A stretch of DNA of 64,000 bases from assembly GCF_014646255.1 (NCBI RefSeq), contig NZ_BMNC01000006.1, positions 515,502-579,501 of the forward strand, in the 5' to 3' direction. The first letter of the stretch is position 1. Each line of letters begins with the position of its first letter. Below are positions 45,244 through 53,780 of this stretch, in pieces. The stretch is from Lentzea pudingi. GTDB taxonomy: Bacteria; Actinomycetota; Actinomycetes; Mycobacteriales; Pseudonocardiaceae. The translations under genes were made by a program, and so were the position numbers. The notes beneath the pieces were generated by a model. It was not told where the DNA came from and ran no database searches. It saw nothing but the letters and a program-made list of their open reading frames with translations.

Positions 45244-45872
45244 CAGACACCGACCTGGTGGGCGACGAGGGCCGCCTGCACCCGGTTCTCCACGCCCAGT
45301 TTGGTCAGGACGGTGGAGACGTAGCTCTTCACCGTCGCCTCGGAGAGGCAGAGGTTCTCGGCTATCGAGTGGTTCGAGCGGCCGGCGGCCACGAGTTCCA
45401 GGACCTGGCGTTCGCGGGCCGACAGCGAGTCCAGCTGCCGGTTGGCGCGGAAGCCGCGGAGTCTGGGGAGCAGGCGCGCGGTTATTCGCGGGTCCAGGAC
45501 GGCTCCGCCTGCTGCCAGGTCCATCACGGCGCGGACCAGGGCTTCGGGTTCTGCGTCCTTCAAAAGGAAGCCCTGTGCGCCCAGGTCCAGTGCGGTGGCG
45601 ACGTAGTCGTCGAGGTCGAACGTGGTCAGTACGGCTATCGCGGGCGGGGTGGCCCAGGTTCGCAGTCGGCGGACTGCTTCCAGGCCGTCCACGCCGGGCA
45701 TCTGGACGTCGACCAGCACCACGTCCGGCAGGTGGGTCAGGGTCGCTTCCACGAGTTCGGCGCCGTCGGCTGCCTCGCCCACGACCTCCACTCGTCCGTC
45801 GGCTTCGAGGAGGACCTTGAGGCCCCGCCGCAGCAGGGCCTCGTCGTCGGCTAGCACCACTCGTACGGCCAC
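45240..45872 (-). CDS. NarL/LuxR-family response regulator
   Basis: This is a 210-residue regulator with receiver domain (VVLADDEALLRRGL; phospho-Asp in VVLVDVQMPG; Lys in LLKDAEP) and C-terminal LuxR HTH (LSARERQVLELVAAGRSNHS, LCLSEATVKSYVSTVLTKL). GTG 45872 gives the usual N-terminus; an in-frame GTG at 45890 is the alternative. It works with the kinase encoded just downstream on the same strand. Confidence 0.9.
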   Translation of the reverse strand: MAVRVVLADDEALLRRGLKVLLEADGRVEVVGEAADGAELVEATLTHLPDVVLVDVQMPGVDGLEAVRRLRTWATPPAIAVLTTFDLDDYVATALDLGAQGFLLKDAEPEALVRAVMDLAAGGAVLDPRITARLLPRLRGFRANRQLDSLSARERQVLELVAAGRSNHSIAENLCLSEATVKSYVSTVLTKLGVENRVQAALVAHQVGVW

Positions 45873-45969
45873 GAACCCAACCAACCGCACCCCGTCACAA
45901 AGGGCAACCAGCCGGTCGGGTCGTCATCCGGAAACCAGGGAAACCAGAGAAACTAGGAACTACGGAGAA

Positions 45970-47391
45970 CTACTTCTTGGAAGCGCCGGCCTTCTTCTTC
46001 TCGCGCACGCGCACGGAGATGCGGACCGGGCTGCCCTCGAAGCCGAACTCCTCGCGCAGGCGGCGTTCGATGAACCGGCGGTACGACGCCTCGAGGAAGC
46101 CCGTCGTGAACAGCACGAACGTCGGCGGGCGGGTCGAGGCCTGCGTCGCGAACAGGACCTTCGGCTGCTTGCCGCCGCGGACAGGCGGCGGGGTCGCGGA
46201 GATCAGTTCGGTCAGCCACTGGTTCAGGCGGCCGGTCGGGACTCGGGTGTCCCACGAGTTCAGCGCGGTGCGCAGGGCCGGGGCGAGCTTGTGCACGGCG
46301 CGGCCGGTCAGGGCCGAGATGTTGACCTTGTCCGCCCACGGCACGCGGACGAGGCCGCGCTCGAGTTCGCGGACCATCTCGTTGCGGCGGTCCTCGTCGA
46401 CGAGGTCCCACTTGTTGAACGCCAGCACGCACGCGCGGCCGGACTCGACGACCATCGTCAGGACGCGCAGGTCCTGCTCCGCCAACGGTTCGTGCGCGTC
46501 CAGCAGCACGACCGCGACCTCGGCGGTCTCGATCGCGGACTTGGTGCGCAGCGAGGCGTAGTACTCGGCGCCGCCGGAGAACTTGACCCGCTTGCGCAGG
46601 CCGGCGGTGTCGACGAAGCGCCAGATCTCGCCGTCGAGCTCCACCAGCGAGTCGACCGGGTCGACGGTGGTGCCCGCGACCGAGTCGACGACCGAGCGGT
46701 CCTCGCCCGTCAGGCGGTTCAGCAGCGACGACTTGCCGACGTTCGGCTTGCCGACGAGCGCCACGCGACGGGGACCGCCGCGGCCGCCTCCGAAGTCGTC
46801 GCGCGGGGTCTCGGGCAGCCTGTCGAGGATCACGTCGAGCAGGTCGCCGGAGCCGCGGCCGTGCAGGCCGGAGACCGGGTACGGCTCGCCGAGGCCCAGC
46901 GACCACAGCGACGCGATGTCGGCCATCAGCCTGTCGTCGTCCACCTTGGACGCGCACAGGATCACGGGCTTCTTCGACCGGCGCAGGACCTTCGCGACGG
47001 CCTCCTCGGTCGACGTCGCGCCGATCGAGCCGTCCACGACCAGCAGGATCACGTCGGCGGTCGCCATCGCGAGCTCGGCCTGCGCGGCCACGGAGGCCTG
47101 CAGCCCGACCGCGTCCGGCTCCCAGCCGCCCGTGTCGACCACGGTGAACTTGCGGCCGTTCCACAGCGCGTCGTACGCGACACGGTCGCGCGTCACGCCC
47201 GGTACGTCCTGCACCACGGCCTCTCGGCGGCCGATGATGCGGTTGACCAGCGTGGACTTGCCGACGTTCGGCCGTCCGACCACCGCGAGCACGGGCTGTG
47301 GCGGCGCAGACTGCTCGCCCTCACCGCCGTCGAGGTCGTCGAAGGCTGACCAGTCGGCCTCGTCCTCCCAGGTGCCGTCCAGGTCCGTCAT
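45970..47391 (-). CDS. der: Ribosome assembly GTPase Der (EngA)
   Basis: This is a 473-residue protein with two tandem GTPase domains: GRPNVGKSTLVN (near 38) with DTGGW and a CASKVD-type G4, and GKPNVGKSSLLN (near 215) with DTAGL and NKWD. A C-terminal KH-like domain rich in Arg/Lys follows (RRFIERRLREEFGFEGSPVR). Der is needed for 50S subunit maturation. An acidic N-terminal extension of about 30 residues is usual in actinobacteria. Its start overlaps the stop of the acyltransferase gene by 4 bases. Confidence 0.96.
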   Translation of the reverse strand: MTDLDGTWEDEADWSAFDDLDGGEGEQSAPPQPVLAVVGRPNVGKSTLVNRIIGRREAVVQDVPGVTRDRVAYDALWNGRKFTVVDTGGWEPDAVGLQASVAAQAELAMATADVILLVVDGSIGATSTEEAVAKVLRRSKKPVILCASKVDDDRLMADIASLWSLGLGEPYPVSGLHGRGSGDLLDVILDRLPETPRDDFGGGRGGPRRVALVGKPNVGKSSLLNRLTGEDRSVVDSVAGTTVDPVDSLVELDGEIWRFVDTAGLRKRVKFSGGAEYYASLRTKSAIETAEVAVVLLDAHEPLAEQDLRVLTMVVESGRACVLAFNKWDLVDEDRRNEMVRELERGLVRVPWADKVNISALTGRAVHKLAPALRTALNSWDTRVPTGRLNQWLTELISATPPPVRGGKQPKVLFATQASTRPPTFVLFTTGFLEASYRRFIERRLREEFGFEGSPVRISVRVREKKKAGASKK

Positions 47392-48023
47392 CGTCTTCCC
47401 TCATCACTCATGCGTTGTCCATCGAGTTCGGCGACCAGTGTCGCCAGGCGATCGCGCACCTGCTCGGTGGCAACGCCGAGGGCCGCTCGCCCCTTCCCGT
47501 CGGGAAGGTGGAACGGCTCACCGATCAGCACGTCGACCTCGGGCCTCCAGCCCTTGGCCTGGTAAGTCCCGCGGCAGGCGATCGGCAGCACCATCGCGCC
47601 GGACGTCTTGGCCAGCCACGCGGCGCCGTTCTGCGCGCTCGCCACGTCGCCCTCACCGCGGGTGCCCTCGGGGAAGACCCCGATCACACCACCGGCTTTG
47701 AGCACGGACAACGCGCTGGTCAGCGCAGTGCGGTCGGCCTCTCCCCGCTTCACGGGGATCTGCCCGATCTTGCCCAGGAGGTAGCCGACGACGCCCTTGA
47801 ACATCTCCTGCTTGATCAGGAACGTCACGCGCCGGGGCAGCACCCCGAACAGGATCGGCCCGTCGGCCATCGAGCTGTGGTTGGCGACGACGACCACGCC
47901 GCCGCTCAAGGGTACGCGGTCACGTCCGTGCACCCGAATCCGGAACTGCCAGGCGTAGGGAACCCGCCCGATCCAACGCCCCAGGTCGAACAGCCAGGGC
48001 ACCGTCCCCCTGGGAACGCTCAC
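47388..48023 (-). CDS. 1-acyl-sn-glycerol-3-phosphate acyltransferase (PlsC family)
   Basis: This is a 211-residue enzyme with the acyltransferase signature: NHSSMADGPIL (the H-x(4)-D motif with Asp), FLIKQEMFKG, FPEGTRGEGD (FPEGT motif) and VLPIACRGTYQ. It adds the second acyl chain to lysophosphatidate in the membrane-lipid pathway. It is coupled by 4-base overlaps to cmk upstream and der downstream, a frequent actinobacterial order. Confidence 0.92.
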   Translation of the reverse strand: MSVPRGTVPWLFDLGRWIGRVPYAWQFRIRVHGRDRVPLSGGVVVVANHSSMADGPILFGVLPRRVTFLIKQEMFKGVVGYLLGKIGQIPVKRGEADRTALTSALSVLKAGGVIGVFPEGTRGEGDVASAQNGAAWLAKTSGAMVLPIACRGTYQAKGWRPEVDVLIGEPFHLPDGKGRAALGVATEQVRDRLATLVAELDGQRMSDEGRR

Positions 48024-48730
48024 CCGGTCACCCGCAGCCCACCGCGTTCCACGAGTTCCAGCAACGCGGCGATGGTGCCCGCGAGGTCGAGGTCGGTGTT
48101 GTCGAGCACGACCGCGTCGCCGGCCGCCTTCATCGGCGACACCGCGCGCGTCGAGTCGTACTTGTCGCGCCGCTGCACGTCGGCCAGTGCGGCGTCCACA
48201 GTGGACACACGTCCGGCGGCGCTGTCCTGCTTGGTCCTGCGCGCCGCACGGGCTTCCGCCGACGCCGTCAGGTAGACCTTCAACGGGGCGTCGGGCGTCA
48301 CGACGGTGCCGATGTCACGGCCCTCGACGACGATGCCGCCCACGTGGTCGACGGCGTCCGCGATGATCGCGCGCTGCTGGGCCACGAGCAGTTCCCGCAC
48401 GTGCCCGGTCGCGGAGACGGGCGAGACCGCGAGCGACACCTCGGGCCCGCGGATGTCGGACGACACGTCGGCGCCGTCGAGCGTGATGCCCGGCCGCTGC
48501 GGGTCGGTGCCGACGACGAGCACGGCGTTCTCCGCGACCGCGACGACCTTGTCGGCGTCGGCCGGGTCGACGCCCGCGCGCAGCACCGCCAGCGCGATCG
48601 CCCGGTACATCGAGCCGGTGTCGAGGTAGCGCGCGTCCAGCGCCATCGCGAGGCGCCTGGCCACGGTGGACTTGCCGGTGCCGGCCGGTCCGTCGAGAGC
48701 GACCACACCGCGCAACTGACCCTGGCCCAC
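48020..48730 (-). CDS. cmk: Cytidylate kinase
   Basis: This is a 236-residue enzyme. It has P-loop DGPAGTGKSTVARRLA, the NMP-binding motif RYLDTGSMYRAIAL, and the typical VVEGRDIGTVVTPDAPLKVYLTAS with RAARR and the lid region (QRRDKYDSTRAVSP). It phosphorylates CMP/dCMP. I chose GTG 48730, which has GGAGGGA six bases upstream; an in-frame GTG at 48754 lies before that ribosome binding site. First gene of the cmk-plsC-der operon. Confidence 0.94.
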   Translation of the reverse strand: MGQGQLRGVVALDGPAGTGKSTVARRLAMALDARYLDTGSMYRAIALAVLRAGVDPADADKVVAVAENAVLVVGTDPQRPGITLDGADVSSDIRGPEVSLAVSPVSATGHVRELLVAQQRAIIADAVDHVGGIVVEGRDIGTVVTPDAPLKVYLTASAEARAARRTKQDSAAGRVSTVDAALADVQRRDKYDSTRAVSPMKAAGDAVVLDNTDLDLAGTIAALLELVERGGLRVTG

Positions 48731-49104
48731 AGCAGCTCCCTCCGAGACACCCACGGTTCACATTGTGCCTGGTGCGGACGCTCACACCGCAGGCGGGACA
48801 GTCCACGCAGCACGCGGTCCTCCGATGCGGGCGAGATCGTCCTGTTGGGTGAAGGGCTTTCTCGAGGACCGGCTGCGCGGTGTACGGTGCGGTCAGGCGG
48901 CTGCGGCAGCCTTGAGGCAGCTCCGACGTCCCGGCTGGAGCAGGTGCCTTCTAAGCGCGTCATCGGGCGCGTACCGCGACTCATCAGCGTGCTGCGCGGG
49001 GTCTCCCCTCATGACTCGGCAGCGCCGGCCGGGCGGCTGCTGCGGAGGCTTCTGTGGTTCGGACACGACCGAATTCGCTGCGAACGCGCTTGGAGCTGCG
49101 TTCG
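48731..49104. other. Intergenic region, no supportable gene
   Basis: These 374 bases between divergent genes hold the cmk promoter and that of the XRE-like gene. No ORF with a recognisable product or ribosome binding site was found. Confidence 0.45.
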
Positions 49105-50889
49105 ATGTGCACGGGTGAGCCTGTCAACGTCGCGCGGCGTCAGCTCCTCGAAGAGGGCGGACCGCTCATTCCCGCCGCCGTCAACGGCCAGCACCAGTTC
49201 GAAGCGGCCCTGCTACCCATCATCAAGGCGGCGAGCGCCGAGTTCGCGCGCGACCGGCGACCTGGGTGGACCGGCGCGGCGGTCAAGGAAACGAGGCTGC
49301 GCACCGACTCGCTTTCGCTCCACGTCGCCGACGAGGTGCTGGACCGGGTTCTCGCCGCGGCACTGCCGGTCGCGACCTCCTCCGGCCTGCGAGGAATTCC
49401 AGGGCTTCGTCCCGAGGCTGGACGGGACTTCCTGGATCTGAACGTGGTCGACACGGACGGAGATCGCACCGGGCACATCCGTCTGCTGGGCGTGGCACCC
49501 AGACGATGGCGCTCGCTGCAGCAACAGCTCGAGCGGAGGCAGCAAAGACCTGAACCCGTGTGGAAGCGACGCACCGGCCTGCACGACGCCGAGTGGCGGT
49601 CGCTCGACAACGCGGCCACCGCACCTACCGACCTGATGAGCGCGGTGCTTCGCCGTTTCCCGCTGTGGCGGCATTCCGCCTGGCTGGACAGTGCCGTCGA
49701 CAACGGAGGCCTGCGCGTGCGCTGGCAGCACGGTCTGCCGGACGAGGTCGTGATCGCGATCCTCACCGAGTCGTTGTGCCGGATCCCTGGGGTGACTGCC
49801 GTCCGGGAACAGCTCTCGGACCAGATGCGCAGCATCCTGCTCTCGTACGCCGAGGTCGCCGCCAACACATCGCACGAGGATGCGTGGGCCTGGGTGCAGT
49901 TGCAGGCGCTCGACCTCGCGGCGTCTGCCGCTCTCGACTCCACAGAGTTCGCACTGCTGCCGGAGGTATGGGATCACCAAGAAATGAGGGATGCGTTGGC
50001 ACGCAGGGAGATCAGTCTCGTGTACCGGCTCCTGCGACGCCACGGCGTCTCAGCGGAACAGATCTCCGCGCTGACCGGGCAGTCGACGGCGGAAGTGGCT
50101 GAGGTGCTCCAGGGCCGCCAGACCATGGCGTGGGACGCCCTCAGCCAGATCGCACGTGGATTGGGCGTGCCACGGGGATACATGGGCCTGGCCTACGACG
50201 AGCTGATCGCGGTCCGGCTGGCCAAAGAGTCAGAAGCTCCGAAGTTGGCGCCGAAGGTGGACTCCAGCGAGTCGGAGAAGCGACGAAAATTCCTCGCGCA
50301 CGCCGCCGCGGTCACCGTAGGCGTAACGGCGTTCGGCGGTTCCTCGTGGGCTTCGTCGCCCACGTCAACCTCTTCGCCCAGTCACATCGGTACCGGCGAC
50401 GTGCGGCAGGTCGAGGCTGCGGTGCGAGCGCTGCGTTCGTTGAAAGACAACTACGGGGCAGGTTCGGGTCACGACGCCGTGCTCGCCCAGTTGTCGTGGG
50501 CACGCGGCATGCTCAAGTCGAAGGCGAGTCAGAAAACGCGGCAACGACTTCAGATCGCCTTGGCCGAGCTTCACGATCTGGCGGGGTGCATGGCGTTCGA
50601 GAACGGCCTGCGCACGTCCGCGCTCGAGCACTTCACCCGCTCGCGTGACCTGGTGCGACTCAGCCAGGAAGAAGGCCTCATCGCCGGCGTCCTGGACAGA
50701 CTGGGCGGCGGCCGCCTGGTGATCGCCGGAGACCACCGGCCGGGGGCTGGCCAGCTTCGCGTCGAGCAGGGATCCCATCTCGGTCCTCGCGTGAAGGAAG
50801 CCTGGCGAGCGGCACGGGACACCTTCGGCCCTCAGTTCTCCCTGCACGACCTGTTGAACAGCGACGAGGGAGTGGACTTCCTCCGTTGA
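49105..50889 (+). CDS. HTH-domain protein with unknown N-terminal domain
   Basis: The protein is about 594 residues from ATG 49105 (an earlier in-frame GTG at 49054 is possible). The N-terminal 270 residues have no family I recognise (helical; VWKRRTGLHDAEWRSLDNAA). The middle (about 295-375) is a Streptomyces-type HTH: RLLRRHGVSAEQISALTGQS followed by RGLGVPRGYMGLAYDE. A segment with a short hydrophobic run (AAVTVGVTAFGGSSW, about 400-415) and a TPR-like helical C-terminus follow (LQIALAELHDLAGCMAFENG). The end looks shorter than in related XRE/TPR proteins. A hairpin terminator follows at once. Confidence 0.65.
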   Translation: MCTGEPVNVARRQLLEEGGPLIPAAVNGQHQFEAALLPIIKAASAEFARDRRPGWTGAAVKETRLRTDSLSLHVADEVLDRVLAAALPVATSSGLRGIPGLRPEAGRDFLDLNVVDTDGDRTGHIRLLGVAPRRWRSLQQQLERRQQRPEPVWKRRTGLHDAEWRSLDNAATAPTDLMSAVLRRFPLWRHSAWLDSAVDNGGLRVRWQHGLPDEVVIAILTESLCRIPGVTAVREQLSDQMRSILLSYAEVAANTSHEDAWAWVQLQALDLAASAALDSTEFALLPEVWDHQEMRDALARREISLVYRLLRRHGVSAEQISALTGQSTAEVAEVLQGRQTMAWDALSQIARGLGVPRGYMGLAYDELIAVRLAKESEAPKLAPKVDSSESEKRRKFLAHAAAVTVGVTAFGGSSWASSPTSTSSPSHIGTGDVRQVEAAVRALRSLKDNYGAGSGHDAVLAQLSWARGMLKSKASQKTRQRLQIALAELHDLAGCMAFENGLRTSALEHFTRSRDLVRLSQEEGLIAGVLDRLGGGRLVIAGDHRPGAGQLRVEQGSHLGPRVKEAWRAARDTFGPQFSLHDLLNSDEGVDFLR

Positions 50890-50896
50890 CCGGAGC

Positions 50897-50927
50897 CGGT
50901 TCCCCGCTCCGATCGGGCGGGGAACCG
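50897..50927 (+). terminator. Hairpin after the HTH-domain gene
   Basis: CGGTTCCCCGC (50897-50907) pairs with GCGGGGAACCG (50917-50927) around a 9-base loop, 8 bases after the stop codon. No T-run, as is common in high-GC actinomycetes. Confidence 0.65.
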
Positions 50928-50965
50928 ACAGCCGCTCGCTGTGCATCAGTCGGTGTAGGAGACGC

Positions 50966-51118
50966 GTGCCGGAGGAGTCGTCAGACGAAGAGAAGCCGGA
51001 AGGCAGACCGGACCCGGACAACGAGCGAGCGAAGGATCGAAGAGTCCTGGTTCTCGGGAGCTTGATCCAAGTCGCCGTGCTGGTCGCTGATCTGGCCGAC
51101 CTTGTGTCCAGGTGGTGA
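50966..51118 (+). CDS. Possible small protein, 50 aa
   Basis: A GTG ORF with AGGAG four bases upstream encodes 50 residues. The first 26 are strongly charged (PEESSDEEKPEGRPDPDNER), then a hydrophobic amphipathic segment follows (VLVLGSLIQVAVLVADLADL) ending SRW. A perfect 11-base-pair hairpin (51123-51148) begins 5 bases after the stop, as expected for a real transcription unit end. No family recognised; possibly a small membrane-associated protein. Confidence 0.45.
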   Translation: MPEESSDEEKPEGRPDPDNERAKDRRVLVLGSLIQVAVLVADLADLVSRW

Positions 51119-51122
51119 TGGG

Positions 51123-51148
51123 GGTGGCACCCGCGACCGGGTGCCACC
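51123..51148 (+). terminator. Hairpin after the 50-residue ORF
   Basis: GGTGGCACCCG (51123-51133) and CGGGTGCCACC (51138-51148) are perfect complements with a 4-base loop. Confidence 0.65.
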
Positions 51149-51245
51149 TGCCGGCCCACGGTATCGATCGGTGGAATCCGCACAAGGCACGCATGGCCCG
51201 CGCCGATCTGGTGTGCGCATGACCCGATTACTCGAAAGGGCTCCA

Positions 51246-51686
51246 GTGACCACCACCGAACAGCACAGCGCCGTCGAGGCGTTGCTGCACCGCACGCTCG
51301 CCGCGCACAAGTCGATGTTCCTCGCCACGGCGGGTTCGGACGGCTCGTGGGTGAGCGGCGTCTACTTCGCCGAGGACGGGCCGCACACGCTCGTGCTCGT
51401 GCTGGAGGAGCGCGGCCGGACGCTCAAGGCGATCAAGGAGAACCCCGAGGTGGCGCTGGTCGTGTCGACCGGGTCGCCGATGGAGCCGTTCCTGCAGGCC
51501 CAGGGCACGGCCGTGGTGGTCGACGGGGCCGAGGACGAGGCCGTGCGCCGTCACCTCGTGGCCAAGGTGCCCGAGGTCGCGCCGTTCCTCGCCACGCCGA
51601 TCCGCACGGTGAAGGTCTCGGTGCCGGTGTGGCGGGTCACGGACATCCCCAACGGGTGGTTGCCGGGCAAGGACTTCAGCGCCTGA
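51246..51686 (+). CDS. PPOX-fold flavin/F420-dependent oxidoreductase-like protein
   Basis: This is a 146-residue protein of the pyridoxamine-phosphate-oxidase-like split-barrel fold: MFLATAGSDGSWVSGVYFAE, LEERGRTLKAIKENPEVALV, then a strand-rich end with VWRVTDIPNGW. These proteins bind FMN, F420 or heme; the cofactor is not clear here. GTG 51246 has AAAGGG five bases upstream and is preferred over the ATG at 51219. Its 3' end overlaps the convergent gene by 11 bases. Confidence 0.8.
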   Translation: MTTTEQHSAVEALLHRTLAAHKSMFLATAGSDGSWVSGVYFAEDGPHTLVLVLEERGRTLKAIKENPEVALVVSTGSPMEPFLQAQGTAVVVDGAEDEAVRRHLVAKVPEVAPFLATPIRTVKVSVPVWRVTDIPNGWLPGKDFSA

Positions 51687-52848
51687 GGTCGCCGGAGCCC
51701 CGCTCGTCCGGGCGGGGCTCCGCCAGCCGGTGGAACTCCTCTTCGGAGATCGGCAACGTCTCCCCGCTGAACGAACCGCTCGAGTACTTCCAGCCGTCCG
51801 GCGTCCACCGCTCGTACTCGAGTTCGTACGGGTTCGGCAGTTTCCTGACCAGGAACAGGACGTTGGCGAAGTCGTAGACGTCGTCCTGCCCGCGGAAGAC
51901 CGCCTGGTAGTCGTGAGCCTGACCGCGGAACCTGCGCGATCGCCCCATCAGTGTGGCGACGTAACGCGCGGTGCTGAAGCCGCGGGCGCTGAGCTCCTCG
52001 ACCCACCAGGTCGGCTCCAGCCGCCCGAGCAGGTCGGTGGGCTGCCAGCCGAGGTCGTCGGTGGCCTCGTCGCCCGATCCGGTGCGGCGCATCACCACGT
52101 GGCGGTAGAACCCGTCCTCGGCGGTGAGGCCGAGCCAGACGTCGAAGTACCTGGCCTCGGCGGTGTCCCTGCCCCGGCTGATCCGCTCGGCGTCCTCGCG
52201 GCCGACCGGCAGCACGTGCTTCTTCCGCGGTGCTTTGCCCAGTACCCACTCGCCGTCTTGCAGGTACGTCTCGAAGTCGCCTTCGCCGCTCGCGGGGCAC
52301 CGCAACAGGGCGTGTGCGCGATCGACGTCCACGACGTCGCCCAGTCGGTCGAACTCGGCGAAGTAGTAGTGGCCGTCCACGGGTTCGGCTCGCCGCCGTG
52401 CCGCCAGCAGCGCGATGATGCCGGCGAGGCCGTCCCGCTCGAAGGGTGCCAGCTGCACCGCGAACCGGTGTTCTGGCGCCAGCTCGTCGACCACGGCGTA
52501 CGCGGACCGCATGTCGACCACGTCGGCCTGCTGCCGGAACACCGCGTAGCCACCGCCCTCGAACCCGTCCCGCGACTCCGGCGGTTGCTCGGGCCGCTGG
52601 GCGTCGGTCCGGCGCAGGAGGTGCTCGACCTCGGCCGGGGTCACCTCGCGGTAGCTGTCGTAGGAGTCGCGGTCCGAAGTCCTGGACAGGCCGCTGCTCC
52701 GGCTCCACCTGCGGTGGCCCTCGTACCGCTGCTCGTCGTAGCCGGTGACGGAGCGGTAGAGCCCCTCCGCCAGGTCGATGTCGGACGTGCCACGCCCGTC
52801 TTCGAACAACGCGTAATAGCGGTATTCGGCCAGATACGGCTGGAACAC
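51676..52848 (-). CDS. Unknown protein, first of a tandem duplicated pair
   Basis: This is a 390-residue protein of unknown function, rich in Tyr, Arg and Asp. It starts FQPYLAEYRYYALFE and contains ARRRAEPVDGHYYFAEFDRL, PVGREDAERIS and DDLGWQPTDLLGRLEP. The neighbour at 52917-53693 shares each of these in order, at clearly high similarity, but is about 130 residues shorter. No signal peptide or membrane helix. GTG 52848 has GGGGGTGA upstream. The repeated YYALFE/YYFAEF pattern hints at internal repeats of a small beta-rich unit. Confidence 0.75.
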   Translation of the reverse strand: MFQPYLAEYRYYALFEDGRGTSDIDLAEGLYRSVTGYDEQRYEGHRRWSRSSGLSRTSDRDSYDSYREVTPAEVEHLLRRTDAQRPEQPPESRDGFEGGGYAVFRQQADVVDMRSAYAVVDELAPEHRFAVQLAPFERDGLAGIIALLAARRRAEPVDGHYYFAEFDRLGDVVDVDRAHALLRCPASGEGDFETYLQDGEWVLGKAPRKKHVLPVGREDAERISRGRDTAEARYFDVWLGLTAEDGFYRHVVMRRTGSGDEATDDLGWQPTDLLGRLEPTWWVEELSARGFSTARYVATLMGRSRRFRGQAHDYQAVFRGQDDVYDFANVLFLVRKLPNPYELEYERWTPDGWKYSSGSFSGETLPISEEEFHRLAEPRPDERGSGDLRR

Positions 52849-52916
52849 GCGATCACCCCCTTATCGAGTACAACCGGCATCCGGGACGCACACTGGGCCG
52901 AGGTCGCGCCACGCCG

Positions 52917-53693
52917 TCACCTCAGCGTGAATCGTCCGCTGTCCGCGTCGACGTACCGATGCGTGTCGAACCAGCGCTCGCCGACCTCGTCGCCCCGCCA
53001 GCCCGGCCGCACCCGCCCGAGCACGTCAGTGGGTCGCCAGCCCAGGTGGCCGGCGGCCTCGTCGGCCGATCCGGTGCGACGAACGAGTTCGCACTGGTTC
53101 CCGAAGCCGGACCGGACGTCGAAGTACCGGATCGCGGCGGTCTCCCTCGCCGCGCTGACCCGCCTCACGTCCTCGCGGCCGACCGGCAGGGAGTGCTCGT
53201 CCCGCGGCTCCTTGCCCGGCAGCCACTCGTCCTCGCGCAGGAACGTCTGCCACCCGCCGTCACCGTCAGCGGGGCACCGGATCAACGAATGCGCGCGGTC
53301 GAGGTCCACCACGTGGCCGAGTTCCTCGAACAGCGCGAAGTAGTGGTGGCCGTCCACCGGTTCGGCTCGCCGCCGGGCCGCCAGGAGGACGAGGACCGCC
53401 TCCTGTTCGTCCCGCTCGCCCGGATCCACCGGCGAGGCCGGCCGGGCATCGGCCCGTCGCCGGAGAAGCTCCACCTCGGCCGCGCTCGCCTCGCGGTAGT
53501 CCTCGTAGGAGTTGCGGTCCTCGGTGGCCGACAGGGCCCGGCTCCGCCGCCACACGCCGTGGCCTTCGTACTCCTGCTCGTCGGACACGGTGACAGAGCG
53601 GAAAAGTCCCCTGGCCTTGTCGATGTCGTGCATGTCGCTCTGGGCCTCGAACAACGCGTAGTAGCGGTACTCGGCCAGATACGGCTGGAACAC
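52917..53693 (-). CDS. Unknown protein, second of the tandem duplicated pair
   Basis: This is a 258-residue paralogue of the previous entry (FQPYLAEYRYYALFE at the start; ARRRAEPVDGHHYFALFEEL; GHLGWRPTDVLGRVRPGW). It lacks part of the middle and the C-terminal extension. The sequence before its GTG start (53694-53760) also resembles that before the sister gene (52849-52905), including CCGGCATCCGGGACGCACAC, so the duplicated unit includes the promoter region. Function unknown. Confidence 0.75.
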   Translation of the reverse strand: MFQPYLAEYRYYALFEAQSDMHDIDKARGLFRSVTVSDEQEYEGHGVWRRSRALSATEDRNSYEDYREASAAEVELLRRRADARPASPVDPGERDEQEAVLVLLAARRRAEPVDGHHYFALFEELGHVVDLDRAHSLIRCPADGDGGWQTFLREDEWLPGKEPRDEHSLPVGREDVRRVSAARETAAIRYFDVRSGFGNQCELVRRTGSADEAAGHLGWRPTDVLGRVRPGWRGDEVGERWFDTHRYVDADSGRFTLR

Positions 53694-53780
53694 GCGATCA
53701 CCCCCAGATGATCGCCCCACTTTATCGGGCACGACCGGCATCCGGGACGCACACTGGGCCCTCCGGCCTGGAGGCACCCG

